Assembly: GCA_002371495.1 (NCBI GenBank)
Contig: DFIX01000019.1
Span: 40,434-104,433 of the forward strand
DNA length: 64,000 nucleotides
Source of the DNA: Eggerthellaceae bacterium UBA3686
GTDB lineage: Bacteria > Actinomycetota > Coriobacteriia > Coriobacteriales > Eggerthellaceae
Reading direction: 5' to 3'
Below the pieces are notes generated by a model. It searched no databases. It was not told the DNA's origin and saw only the letters and a program-made list of their open reading frames with translations. The position numbers were made by a program, and so were the translations under genes. Shown piece by piece: positions 41,959 through 51,700 of the stretch (its first letter is position 1; every line of letters starts with the position of its first letter).

Positions 41959-43089
41959 ATGGCCGACGAAACTTGGACTGTCAAGCGGATTCTCGAGTGG
42001 GTCGAGGGTTACCTTGCGCAGCACGGCGACGAGAGCCCGCGCGTATCGGCGCAATGGCTCGTCGGCGAGGCGCTCGGAGTGTCGCGTATGCAGCTGTTCC
42101 TGGATGCAGAGCGCCCGCTGACCCAAGACGAGCGCGCGGTTCTGCGCGATTGGACGCGCCGGCGCGGCGCGGGCGAGCCGCTGCAGTACATCACCGGCGA
42201 GACGGCTTTCCGCCACATCACGGTCAAGGTGCGCAAGGGGGTCCTCATTCCCCGGCCCGAAACCGAGGTCCTGGTAAGCGAAGCGCTGTCGCTTCTGCCA
42301 GCAGCGCCCAAGCCCCAAGATGCTCACGACGATGCGCTTCTGGCCCTTGCTGAGCGGCTCACGGCGGAGCGCAGTTCCGAAGAGAACGACGAAACCACAG
42401 GGATCGGAGCCGTCAGCAACGACGCTCATAGCGAAGCGGTCTCCGACGGCGCCGGCGGTACGAGCCCTGATTCGCCTGGCAACGGCGCGCATGGCACTGA
42501 ATATGGCGAAGGCTTCATTGCTTCCAGCGCAGATTCCGATGCTGCTAATTCCGCCCAAAAAGCTGAAAGGTCGCAGCTGACCGTGGTCGACCTTTGCACG
42601 GGAACCGGCTGCATTGCGTGCTCGATTGCCTACGAGCATCCGCTGACGCACGTGTACGCGACCGACATCGCATCCGAAGCTGTAGCGCTGGCGCACGAGA
42701 ACGTGTGCGCCCTCGACTTGCAGGATCGCGTCGAAGTGCTGGAGTGTGACCTCGGCTCGGGCGTTCCCCAGGATGCGCTTGGCAGCATCGACCTGGTCAT
42801 CTCGAACCCGCCCTACGTGCCGACCGAGGTCATGGGCCGCATCCCCTCGGAAGTCGCCCACTTCGAGCCCGCGCTCGCGCTCGACGGCGGTCCCGACGGA
42901 CTCGACGTGTTCCGCAGGATCCTTGCCTGGAGCGCCGAGGCACTCGCCCCTGGCGGCGCCTTGGCCGTCGAGCTCCACGAGACCTGCCTCGACCAGGCTG
43001 CCGAGCTCGCGCGCGAGGCCGGCTTTGCCGACGTGCGCATTGCCCGCGACCTCGCCGACCGACCCCGCATCCTTACCGCCCGCAAATAG
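41959..43089 (+). CDS. prmC: Release factor glutamine methyltransferase with a long insert
   Basis: PrmC transfers a methyl group from SAM to the GGQ glutamine of release factors. The 376-residue protein has the N-terminal helical domain, the IPRPETEVLV segment (97-106), the SAM motif VDLCTGTGCIA (210-220) and the NPPY active-site motif in VISNPPYVP. Family members are near 280 residues. The extra length is an insert at about 114-205, rich in Ser, Ala, Asp, Glu and Gly and without predicted order, placed between the PRPETE helix and motif I. AGGAG precedes the ATG. It follows prfA, the usual pairing. Confidence 0.92.
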   Translation: MADETWTVKRILEWVEGYLAQHGDESPRVSAQWLVGEALGVSRMQLFLDAERPLTQDERAVLRDWTRRRGAGEPLQYITGETAFRHITVKVRKGVLIPRPETEVLVSEALSLLPAAPKPQDAHDDALLALAERLTAERSSEENDETTGIGAVSNDAHSEAVSDGAGGTSPDSPGNGAHGTEYGEGFIASSADSDAANSAQKAERSQLTVVDLCTGTGCIACSIAYEHPLTHVYATDIASEAVALAHENVCALDLQDRVEVLECDLGSGVPQDALGSIDLVISNPPYVPTEVMGRIPSEVAHFEPALALDGGPDGLDVFRRILAWSAEALAPGGALAVELHETCLDQAAELAREAGFADVRIARDLADRPRILTARK

Positions 43090-43114
43090 CTGGCCAATCG
43101 CCCCCGAGGCTTCG

Positions 43115-46100
43115 TCAGCGTACGCTTACCTTCACTTTCTTGTACACGCCGTTATGGGCGTAGGCGTACACGTAGCAGGCGCCTCGTCCGACGCCCCTGA
43201 TCTTGCCCTCGCCGTTGACGCTCGCCACCGAGGCGTTGGTGCTCAGGTAGCGCAGCGTGGCGGCATGCGCCTCGGACATGAGCTCCTTGCGCTTGTCGAG
43301 CTTGACGACACGCGCCTTCAGCTGGAACGTGCGGCCTTTCGCAAGCGATATGCTGGTCCTGTTCACCGAAACGCCCTTTGCGTTGGTGCAGTACCTGGTG
43401 CTGCCAGAGGTGTAGGCATGCACGAGGGAGCTTGTTTTCACGTAGACCTTCTTAGTTCCCACGATGACGTAGGCCCTCACACGTGCCTTGTAAGCCGTGC
43501 CGGCCCTGAAGCCCGCCTTCTTCCACGAAAGCGTAGAGCCGGCCTTCACGGTTGCGACCTTCTTGGGATACAGCACCTTGCCGTCGTGGTTGCACCGCGA
43601 GAGCATGACGTCATAGCCGTCGGCTCCGGCGACCTCGTTCCAGCTTATGGCCAGGCCGCGATTGCCCCGGGCTTTGATCTTCGCGAGCAGCGCGGCGTAC
43701 TTCCTTGCCTTCGACGCGTACGTCGCCTTGTAGGTGGTCGGTTTGGTTACCTTCTTGACAGCGGGCGCCCATCCCTTGAAGGTGTAGGCGCGAAGCGCGC
43801 TGGCGGCACGCTTCGGGGTCTTGCCCGTGTACGTGGGCATTTGCCCGTAGGCGACTTCCGCGCTTTGCAGCACGGTGCCGTCGTAGTTGACGAACTTCAC
43901 CGTGTACTTGTTCACGGTCTCGGCGAACAGCGGCCGGTAGGTCGTGACCGAGCCCTCCACGATGCCGCCGTCCCAGCCGGCGAACTTGTAGGAGTACTTC
44001 ACCGTGGCATGTTTAACAGGAGTTTTCCCATCGTAGGCGGGAGGCTTCTGTCCTTCGACGTAGGTTTTCTCCTGCAGCAAGGTCCCGTCGCCGTCGAGCC
44101 ACCTTACGGTGGGAATCCCCTTGATGGCAAAGTCGCCCTTGGCCACGGCCACATCGTAGTTTTTATTGGCAACGTACACGGCATCGAGCACGCCTCTGTA
44201 GGTGCCGGGCGCTTCGTCGCTGTTCGTGCGGACGTAGCGGACCTCGCCCAGGTCGCCTTCGGCCACGAGCCCCTCCACCGAGCCAGTGAAGGCCGGGTCG
44301 GCCGTGCCTTGGACTTTTGAAGCGCTATTAACCGTGATCGTGGCTTTGGCTGCCCCGATCGTGAGCGCGCCCGGCACGTAGACGATGGCGTAGTCGTCCT
44401 CCACTCTGCTCGAGCCTCTCGTAACGGCGGCATTGCCCGCAGTCAGATCGTAGCTGCCGACATCCTTCCCCTGGCCGTTGAGCACGACGCTCACGAGCAC
44501 GTCTCCTTCCCGCAAGCCCTCGACCTTGACCTTTTCGGCAATCTCGGCTGGATCTTCGTAGACCGTGTCACCCTCTCCCTGGGTTTGTCCGTTGTAGGTG
44601 AAAGGCTGCGGCAAGGCCGTTATCGTGAGCCGGGGCTTGGGCGAGACGTGCGCAAAGATGTCGGCCTTGTCCTGTACGCAAATCATTTGCTTTGCTGCGG
44701 ACGGGTCGGGGTCCCAGACCGGCTTCACCCCGACGGCGGTGTAGCCATCGAAGCGGTAGCCCTCGGCAACGGTTGTCTTTATATTCAGGTAGCCGCCGTC
44801 GCGTGCGATCACCGTGTTGGGCGCGCCCGCAACCGGTTCTCCACCGCTGAGCTCGACGTCGTTGAAATCGGCATAGGCGGGATCCTTCGTCAGGCTGACG
44901 GTGCAGAAGTCGAACACGGCAGTGGCCGCGTTCTCCTTCCCGTAATTGATGTACGCGGCGGCTTTCGGATACCCGGGCGAGGCAAACTGAAGCATGTAGT
45001 CACCCTGAGGAAGCTGTCCCGGTCCCGTTCCCGGTGCGGATGCGTACGATGGGTCGAAGACGTATATGCCATGCTTGTATTCGATAGGAACCGAAAACGT
45101 CGCGCCGTCCTGAACCAGCGTGAAACAATCCTTCAAGTCCTCCTGCGGCGCGCCGTCCTTCGTCACCGTGACGACGATCTGGCCGTTGTACACCCACTCA
45201 GCGGTTATGACCGAGTTGGCTACGTTCCCGTCAGCGTCGGGCGCGCCGCACAGGTTGCAGTACTCCTCGCCGTCCTCGTAGAACGATCCGAACCCGGTGC
45301 CGAACCACCCGTGCAACGTCATCCCGCCGGAATCCCAGCCGAAATCGCTGTCGGAATAAGGATAGAGCCTGACGGGTCGGTCGAAGTACGCCGTCTGGAT
45401 GTGCTTCTGACTCCCCGCATCGTCCGACCAGTACTCGATCGTGTAGGGCTTCCCCCACCACTGCGCGTAGAGCGTCACCGCACCGCCGTCCTTTGTCAGG
45501 CCCTGCACCTCTTCCTTGTCGGCGTAAGGCGTCCCCGTGCCGTCCGCCTTGGAGTTCCAGCCCGTGAACTCATACCCGGGCAGGAAGTATCCGTTCGTGC
45601 TGAGCGCCTTCGTCTCGTCGTAGGCAAAGCTCTGATCCTCCATGGTCCCCGAACACGCCGTGGACGCGCTCGCCGGCACGTTGGCGTCGAAGCACACGGA
45701 GTAGTTGGGGTTCTTGATGGTGAAATCGCCCTTGACCACGCTCACGTCGTAATTCGGATTGGCGGCGTACACGGCGTCGAGCACGCCTCTGTAGGTGCCT
45801 TGCGCCTCGTCATCGTTCGTGCGGACGTAGCGGACCTCGCCCAGATCGCCCACGTCCACGAGCCCCTCCGCCGTGCCGGTAAAGATTGGGTCTGGCTCGC
45901 CCTGGGCTTTGGAAGCGCTCTCGACCGTGATGGTCGCCAGCTTCGGCGTTATCCGAAACTCCACTGGGCACGTGCCCATACAACCGGGCCCGATGCCCGT
46001 CACCGTACCGTGCGCCGTGCCCACATTCCTGTTGTCCTGCCATGTAACCGTGTAGTCCCTGCCCTGCACAAGCTGGGCTTCGCCCACCGACACCTTCAGC

Positions 46101-48757
46101 GCAGGCGCGATATCCGCACCCGTGAACGTTTGATCGGATACCGCCTCTACCGTAGCCTGGGAGATGTCAGCCTGAACGATCTTGAAGCTGGCCTCCTTCG
46201 AGCCCGTAAGCCACGCGCAGTCTTTCACGGGCGTGAGCGTCATCGTGGCCGCGCCCACGTCCGTGTTGTTCTCATACCCATCTGAATCGACCTTGTAGTC
46301 CACGCCCAAGTCGAGCGGCACGGTATATTCCTTGCCGCCGCGGTCGAGCAGCATCACCTCGCTGGGAACCGGCGTCACCGCTTGGCCCGTATACACCTGG
46401 TCGGGTACTTTCACCTGCGTTTTATCCAGATCGGCTGGTTTGATGGTAAACGTGAAGGTCTTCTTGCCCTGGAAGTTGCCCTTGCCCTCTATCGTGATCG
46501 TCGCCTTATCGCTCGCCATCTTGTTGTGCTCGTATCCGGCGATCGTGTAATCCCGGTCCTTTATGAGATTGTATATATGACCGCTGTTGTCCGGCACGTC
46601 TTGCAGGAAGTCATATGCTCCGAGCCGTGCATAGAAACCGGGATCGGGTTCCCAATTCCTGTTGTCCCAGACGCAGGCAGGCGAGATATCCATCATCTGC
46701 ACGCCGTCCATGTTCGACTTGACGATTTCGTATTCGATGATCCGGTACCCCGTGAAATAGGGGGCGTTGCCTGTCACCACGACCTTCTGCGTACCCACCG
46801 ACGTGCAGTCATAACCCAGCAACGGCTCTACCGTGAGATTGCCGTCCTCGCCCCCGACAGGATCGGTCCTCAACCAACGCGTAGCGGTCACTTCGGGGAT
46901 GGCCTGCTCGCCGGTCCAGTTCTCGACGGCACTCCAGTTCAGCTTGACGTCGTTTGCCTCCTTGGTATGCGTTGCCTCGTCGCCGATGGCGACCGGCACG
47001 TATTCCCGGTCGCTTGCGGGAAGCGCTATGGGATAGAACTGCGGATCGCCGAGGATATGGGGCTCGAACCAGGAGTAATCCGCGGTCGACCCGTACGTGA
47101 CCTTGAACTTGAACGTGTCTCTGGCCTGGTTGACTATCCATCGTTCAAAGAAATCGCTATCCGAGGGAGGCTTGAAGGCACCGCTCGAATTCGGCATCCG
47201 CATGGCCTTGATGGCCATGTGCTTGCCGTGATCGCAGCTGAATGCCTGCGCATCGATGTTTTGCAGCGAGTCGGACAGATTCACGGTTTCGAGCTTGAGG
47301 CAGTTGTAGAAAGCGTGGTGCCCAATGGTCGTAACGCCTTCGGGCAACGTTACCTCCGTCAAGCTCGTGCACCCGCTGAACGCTTCGCTTTCGATGGTGC
47401 TGAGCGATGTCGTGTTGAAGCTGACGCTCGAAAGCGAAGTGCACCCCTTGAACGCGCTCGAGCAAAGCTCTTTCACGCTGGCTGGAAACTCTATTTTCTT
47501 CAGGGCAGTACATCCCTTGAAGGCCTCGCTGCCGATGTGGTTGATTTTCGTATCGCTCGGAAACCTCACCTCGGTGAGCAACGTTTTGTCCAGAGCGGCA
47601 AAGTCGGCTATTCTCGTGACCGAGCGATACCCTATTTTCGCGGGCACCGTCACGGCCCTGTGCTTGGACGAGGGGACGATGCGGTTGATCGCGATGGCAT
47701 CGCCGCCCTGGGTGACGAAATAGGTCATATACGCCATGCCCTTCGTCCAGCCGGCGTATTTCATGTCGGACTCGGACGGGTCGACGCCTGCATCATGTGT
47801 GGGAAAGATCATCAACTCGAGGGCGCTGCAGCCTTCGAACACATCGGATTTCTGCACTTGCGGGAGCGCCTTGCCATAGACCACGACCTTGAGCGACGTG
47901 CAGTTCGCAAACGCCTTATCGCCGATCGCGCCAACATGGTCGGGCAAACACACTTCTTCGAGAGCGGCGCACCCGTCAAAGGCGTGCAAGCTTATGATCG
48001 AGATGTCCGAACCCCTGAACCGAAGGGAGGCGACGCTCTTGCAGTTAGAGAACGCGTACAACCCTATCCACTGCAAGGAAGCCGGCAGCTCGAGGCTCTC
48101 GAGCGATTCGCAGTTCAGAAACGCGTTGATCCCGATGTGGTCCAGCTTGCTGGCCGGCGGGATGTTGGCTTGTTTGAGGCTTGTGCAATCGGCGAACGCG
48201 TCGTTCCCGATCGTTCCGACGCTCGCGGGGATATCCACCGCTTCGAGCGCCGTGCAACCCTGGAAGCAAGACGTCGGGATCACGCCGAGCTCCTCCACTG
48301 CCGTGAGGTCCACGTACGTCAGGCTCGTGCAGTTCTCGAACGCATTTTCGCCCAGGCTAACCACCGACGAGGGGAAGGTCACTTTGGTAATCTGCGTATT
48401 GCCCTTGAAGACCTCGTTGGCGACTCCTCCCACGCGATGGCCGTCTATGGTCTCGGGAATGTTTATTTGGGTGACGCCGTCTTTTAGGGCGTAGCCGGTA
48501 ATGGTGGCATCTCCGGACAGGTCCTCTACGTAGGTCCACGTCACGTCCGGATCGGCCGCGGCCGCTATCCGCCCCGTCGTCAAGGGAGGTTCCGCTGCCG
48601 CAGCAGTCAGCCTAAGCGCCGGTGCGCCAAGCGCGAGCAGCACTAAGAGCACCATGCCAACGATGGCCAGCAGAAACCGGCTACCGCCTCGCGGGAGGCG
48701 AGCTGGCGCTTCGGCTCCGTTTCTCTTTGCTGGGCACAGGACAAACAACGTGCTCAT
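43115..48757 (-). CDS. BspA-like leucine-rich-repeat surface protein with MBG and Ig-like domains
   Basis: The 1880-residue protein has an N-terminal hydrophobic signal (about 27-56), LRR_5/BspA repeats at 83-525 (VFKGNTQITKVTFPSSVVSL, CTALEAVDIPASVGTIG), two MBG-type repeats with near-identical text at about 940-1012 and 1470-1549 (LGEVRYVRTN..GTYRGVLDAVY), InlB/Listeria-Bacteroides-type repeats near 1017-1110 and 1560-1680, a domain around 1690-1790 resembling Fn3, and a Big2 domain at the end. It probably acts outside the cell in adhesion; there is no sorting motif. GAGGAGG overlaps the stop of the preceding gene, whose TAA lies 3 bp before this ATG, so translation is coupled. Confidence 0.85.
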   Translation of the reverse strand: MSTLFVLCPAKRNGAEAPARLPRGGSRFLLAIVGMVLLVLLALGAPALRLTAAAAEPPLTTGRIAAAADPDVTWTYVEDLSGDATITGYALKDGVTQINIPETIDGHRVGGVANEVFKGNTQITKVTFPSSVVSLGENAFENCTSLTYVDLTAVEELGVIPTSCFQGCTALEAVDIPASVGTIGNDAFADCTSLKQANIPPASKLDHIGINAFLNCESLESLELPASLQWIGLYAFSNCKSVASLRFRGSDISIISLHAFDGCAALEEVCLPDHVGAIGDKAFANCTSLKVVVYGKALPQVQKSDVFEGCSALELMIFPTHDAGVDPSESDMKYAGWTKGMAYMTYFVTQGGDAIAINRIVPSSKHRAVTVPAKIGYRSVTRIADFAALDKTLLTEVRFPSDTKINHIGSEAFKGCTALKKIEFPASVKELCSSAFKGCTSLSSVSFNTTSLSTIESEAFSGCTSLTEVTLPEGVTTIGHHAFYNCLKLETVNLSDSLQNIDAQAFSCDHGKHMAIKAMRMPNSSGAFKPPSDSDFFERWIVNQARDTFKFKVTYGSTADYSWFEPHILGDPQFYPIALPASDREYVPVAIGDEATHTKEANDVKLNWSAVENWTGEQAIPEVTATRWLRTDPVGGEDGNLTVEPLLGYDCTSVGTQKVVVTGNAPYFTGYRIIEYEIVKSNMDGVQMMDISPACVWDNRNWEPDPGFYARLGAYDFLQDVPDNSGHIYNLIKDRDYTIAGYEHNKMASDKATITIEGKGNFQGKKTFTFTIKPADLDKTQVKVPDQVYTGQAVTPVPSEVMLLDRGGKEYTVPLDLGVDYKVDSDGYENNTDVGAATMTLTPVKDCAWLTGSKEASFKIVQADISQATVEAVSDQTFTGADIAPALKVSVGEAQLVQGRDYTVTWQDNRNVGTAHGTVTGIGPGCMGTCPVEFRITPKLATITVESASKAQGEPDPIFTGTAEGLVDVGDLGEVRYVRTNDDEAQGTYRGVLDAVYAANPNYDVSVVKGDFTIKNPNYSVCFDANVPASASTACSGTMEDQSFAYDETKALSTNGYFLPGYEFTGWNSKADGTGTPYADKEEVQGLTKDGGAVTLYAQWWGKPYTIEYWSDDAGSQKHIQTAYFDRPVRLYPYSDSDFGWDSGGMTLHGWFGTGFGSFYEDGEEYCNLCGAPDADGNVANSVITAEWVYNGQIVVTVTKDGAPQEDLKDCFTLVQDGATFSVPIEYKHGIYVFDPSYASAPGTGPGQLPQGDYMLQFASPGYPKAAAYINYGKENAATAVFDFCTVSLTKDPAYADFNDVELSGGEPVAGAPNTVIARDGGYLNIKTTVAEGYRFDGYTAVGVKPVWDPDPSAAKQMICVQDKADIFAHVSPKPRLTITALPQPFTYNGQTQGEGDTVYEDPAEIAEKVKVEGLREGDVLVSVVLNGQGKDVGSYDLTAGNAAVTRGSSRVEDDYAIVYVPGALTIGAAKATITVNSASKVQGTADPAFTGSVEGLVAEGDLGEVRYVRTNSDEAPGTYRGVLDAVYVANKNYDVAVAKGDFAIKGIPTVRWLDGDGTLLQEKTYVEGQKPPAYDGKTPVKHATVKYSYKFAGWDGGIVEGSVTTYRPLFAETVNKYTVKFVNYDGTVLQSAEVAYGQMPTYTGKTPKRAASALRAYTFKGWAPAVKKVTKPTTYKATYASKARKYAALLAKIKARGNRGLAISWNEVAGADGYDVMLSRCNHDGKVLYPKKVATVKAGSTLSWKKAGFRAGTAYKARVRAYVIVGTKKVYVKTSSLVHAYTSGSTRYCTNAKGVSVNRTSISLAKGRTFQLKARVVKLDKRKELMSEAHAATLRYLSTNASVASVNGEGKIRGVGRGACYVYAYAHNGVYKKVKVSVR

Positions 48758-48760
48758 CGC

Positions 48761-51700
48761 TTACACCTCCTCGCCTTCCTGTGCGCTGCGGACTTCGCGC
48801 TCGTTAAGCAGACGGCGGGCCGAGTAGCCGGCGGCGAGGGCGGCCGCGCCGGCCGCCGCAAGGGCAAACGGTCCCAGCGGCGCCAGTTCGTCGCCCGTTT
48901 TCGGGCTGTTTCCCCTGGTCTCGACCGTGCCGCCACCCGAGCCTCCGCCCGAGCCGCCACCCGTGCCGCCACCGCCATCGTCCTTGTCATCCGGGTCGTC
49001 CGGGTTATCAGGCTCATCCGGGTCGTCCGGGTCATCGGGGCTCGGCGTGGTGCTCACCTGCTCTGCCGGGTCGTACACCGCACCCTTGCCCTGAGCGCTG
49101 TTCACAATCGAAACACCCCCCTGTTTGGCCACGTAATAGTGATGCACGCCGTCTGCAAGGGCACGCACCACAAGGCCGTTCTCCTCCACGGTGAAGTCGA
49201 CGGGCACAGTCTCCATCGCGGCTTGCGCCCGCAAACCGGGAGCCGTCATCTTCGGCGTCCAGGCATTGGCTATGCGCAAGATAATGGTCTTGTCTCCTTC
49301 CCAATTACTGGGAATCTTGAACTCAGCCGGATACGAGATCTTCTTGCCGGGCATCAACATGCCCTTCTTCTCTTCGGCGGAAAGCTGCGGGGTTTCCGAC
49401 GCCGTGTGTCCCCAGCCCATATGAGCTGCGGTAAGCGCTATCTTCGACGGCTCGATCTCGCCCACCTGCACCGTGTCGACCACCTTTCCGCCATCGTCGG
49501 GGTCGAGCATCTGCACTTCGAAGCCGCCGATGATGAGGTTTCCGTGATTGCGGATGTCCATCGAGAACGACGCGGTGTGGCCGGCGCACACGAAGGCAAC
49601 CGTCGGCACGAAGGCCTCGATCTCCGCCGACAGGACGTTGGGCACGCCGATGTAATGAATGTCTGCCAGACTTTTGTCCGCGTCGGTGATGTGGGTGGCT
49701 ACGAACGCGCTCGTCTCGTCTTCCAGGCTCAGGACCTCGAAATGGTCGATGGGATGGTCAACTTCGCAGAAGGGGAAGTCCTCGCAGAACTTACCGTTCA
49801 TCAGCCGCGATGCCATGATATGGCGTATGGTGTCGTCGCCTGTCCCGGTAACGGTGCTGCTCGTGAAAGTGGCCTTGGGGTTGCTGTCCTTCCTGTCGCG
49901 GTACGCCTCGTAGTAGAAAAGGTAATCGCCGCTGGGGCTGACGCAGAACGATGCGCCCTTGATCCCCGCCGCGTCCACCTGCTGTGCGGTGAAGCGCTTC
50001 TGGTCTTTCGCAAGCGGATCGAACGAACCCTGGTACAGATGGTAATCGGTCTCGGAGGACTTCTGCGAGGACGGGCGCTCCTTGACGTACAGGAACGTCC
50101 CGTGCTGTGGCCAGGGCTGTATTTCGGGCAGCTTGTCCGCGCTCTCGATGCAATGCGTTATCTTGAGCTGGCTGAAATCGCCGCCTGGCGGGATGGTCGC
50201 CGTGCACACGTCGTAGCCCTGCTGATGATTCACCAGAAGGGTGAGCAGCGCATCGTATTTCTCTGCGACCGCATTGCCTGCCACGCCGGTCATGCCGAAC
50301 ACGTCGGCGGCCAGCGTCACGCTGGGATCTTCCTTCAAATCCTTCGGGAACGACAGGTAATCGCCGCGCATGTAGCAATGCCCCACGCAGAACGTAACCG
50401 AAGCGCCGGTCGATGCCAGCCCGTTCGCGCTGCCGGAGCTGCGGCGCAAGAAAGCGTAGGCCAAGGAGCCGCTTGCGCCGTGGGGTGCGAACCCGTCGAC
50501 GATGCACGGGCTGCACACCATGTGCTCCTCGTTCTCGTTGAACGCGAGCTTGGCGTCGGTTTTGTCGTTCGCGCTCACGCCGCGCACCATGACTTCGAGC
50601 ACTTCGAGGTTTGCGTTGATGGCCAGAACCGCGACGGTGCACTGGGAAGCAGCTTGGTGGAAGGACGTGCTATCGCCTTCAGGACGCAAGCCGCCGGTGA
50701 CGATGAGGCAGGCCTCGGCGTCTTGGGCCCACTTCTTGCTGCCCGAACGGACCACGATGTCGAACTCGTAGTCGTATATCTTTATGCGCGGCAGGTCGCG
50801 GTTGCCCGTGCCGTATTCGAGGACCTTCGGCTCGCCCCACGTTTGCGTCGCATCGTCGAACCTCGACCCCACCACGCGGCTGCGGCAATAGCTTCCGCCC
50901 TCGGCTTCGGGATACTTGACGGTCGCCACGCGGAACAGGTAGAGCGCGCCGCCTATGGAAACCACGCGCTGACGCGGATCGCTGTGGATACCCTTGTAGA
51001 TGATGGAGTTCACCTTGGGAACGACGCCGTCGTGCAGCCCAACGCCCCCGACACCCGCAGGCCCGCACGGCTCGCCGGTGGTCTTGCCGGCCACGACGTC
51101 GTATTCGTATTCCCGCGGCACGCCCAGCGCGAAGCCGAGCAGCGGATCGCCCTCGAAGCGGGAAGCGCTCCGCACGTCTATCGTCGCAGCCATGAGCGCT
51201 GTGGCGGCAGCGCCGGCGTTAGGGCCTGAAGCCCCGGCAGCTGCCGGCGCGTCGCCCGAGCTGCTGGCGGGAGCGAGCGCCGCGATCGTGTCGGATGTCA
51301 TCTCGCCGAAATAGAACGTGTTGGCGCCTTCGCAATCTACCAGCTCGGTGGTTATCTCGCCGTCCTCGCCCACCACGGCCTTGGGCATCTTGCCCACGAA
51401 CGCATAGGTCGGCGCGCCCACGCCCGCCACGTTGGCTTCGCGCCTGAAAACCCCGGTTACGCCGTCGACCGGCACGAAATGAGCGCTGTGGGTTGCCTTG
51501 AAGGCTTCGAACTCGTCATCGGTAAGCGCGCTCACGTCAAGCGCGCTCGCGTCGTTTCCGCCGGACTTGCGCGCATCCGCCTCGCGCGAGCCCGTCATCA
51601 TGGCATCGGTAGTCGCAACCGCATCGGCAAAGGGGTCTTCGAGGTTGCCCTTCAAGAGGGTCCCTTCGTTGTCGAAGATGTGCGAATGGCGCAACGTCCC

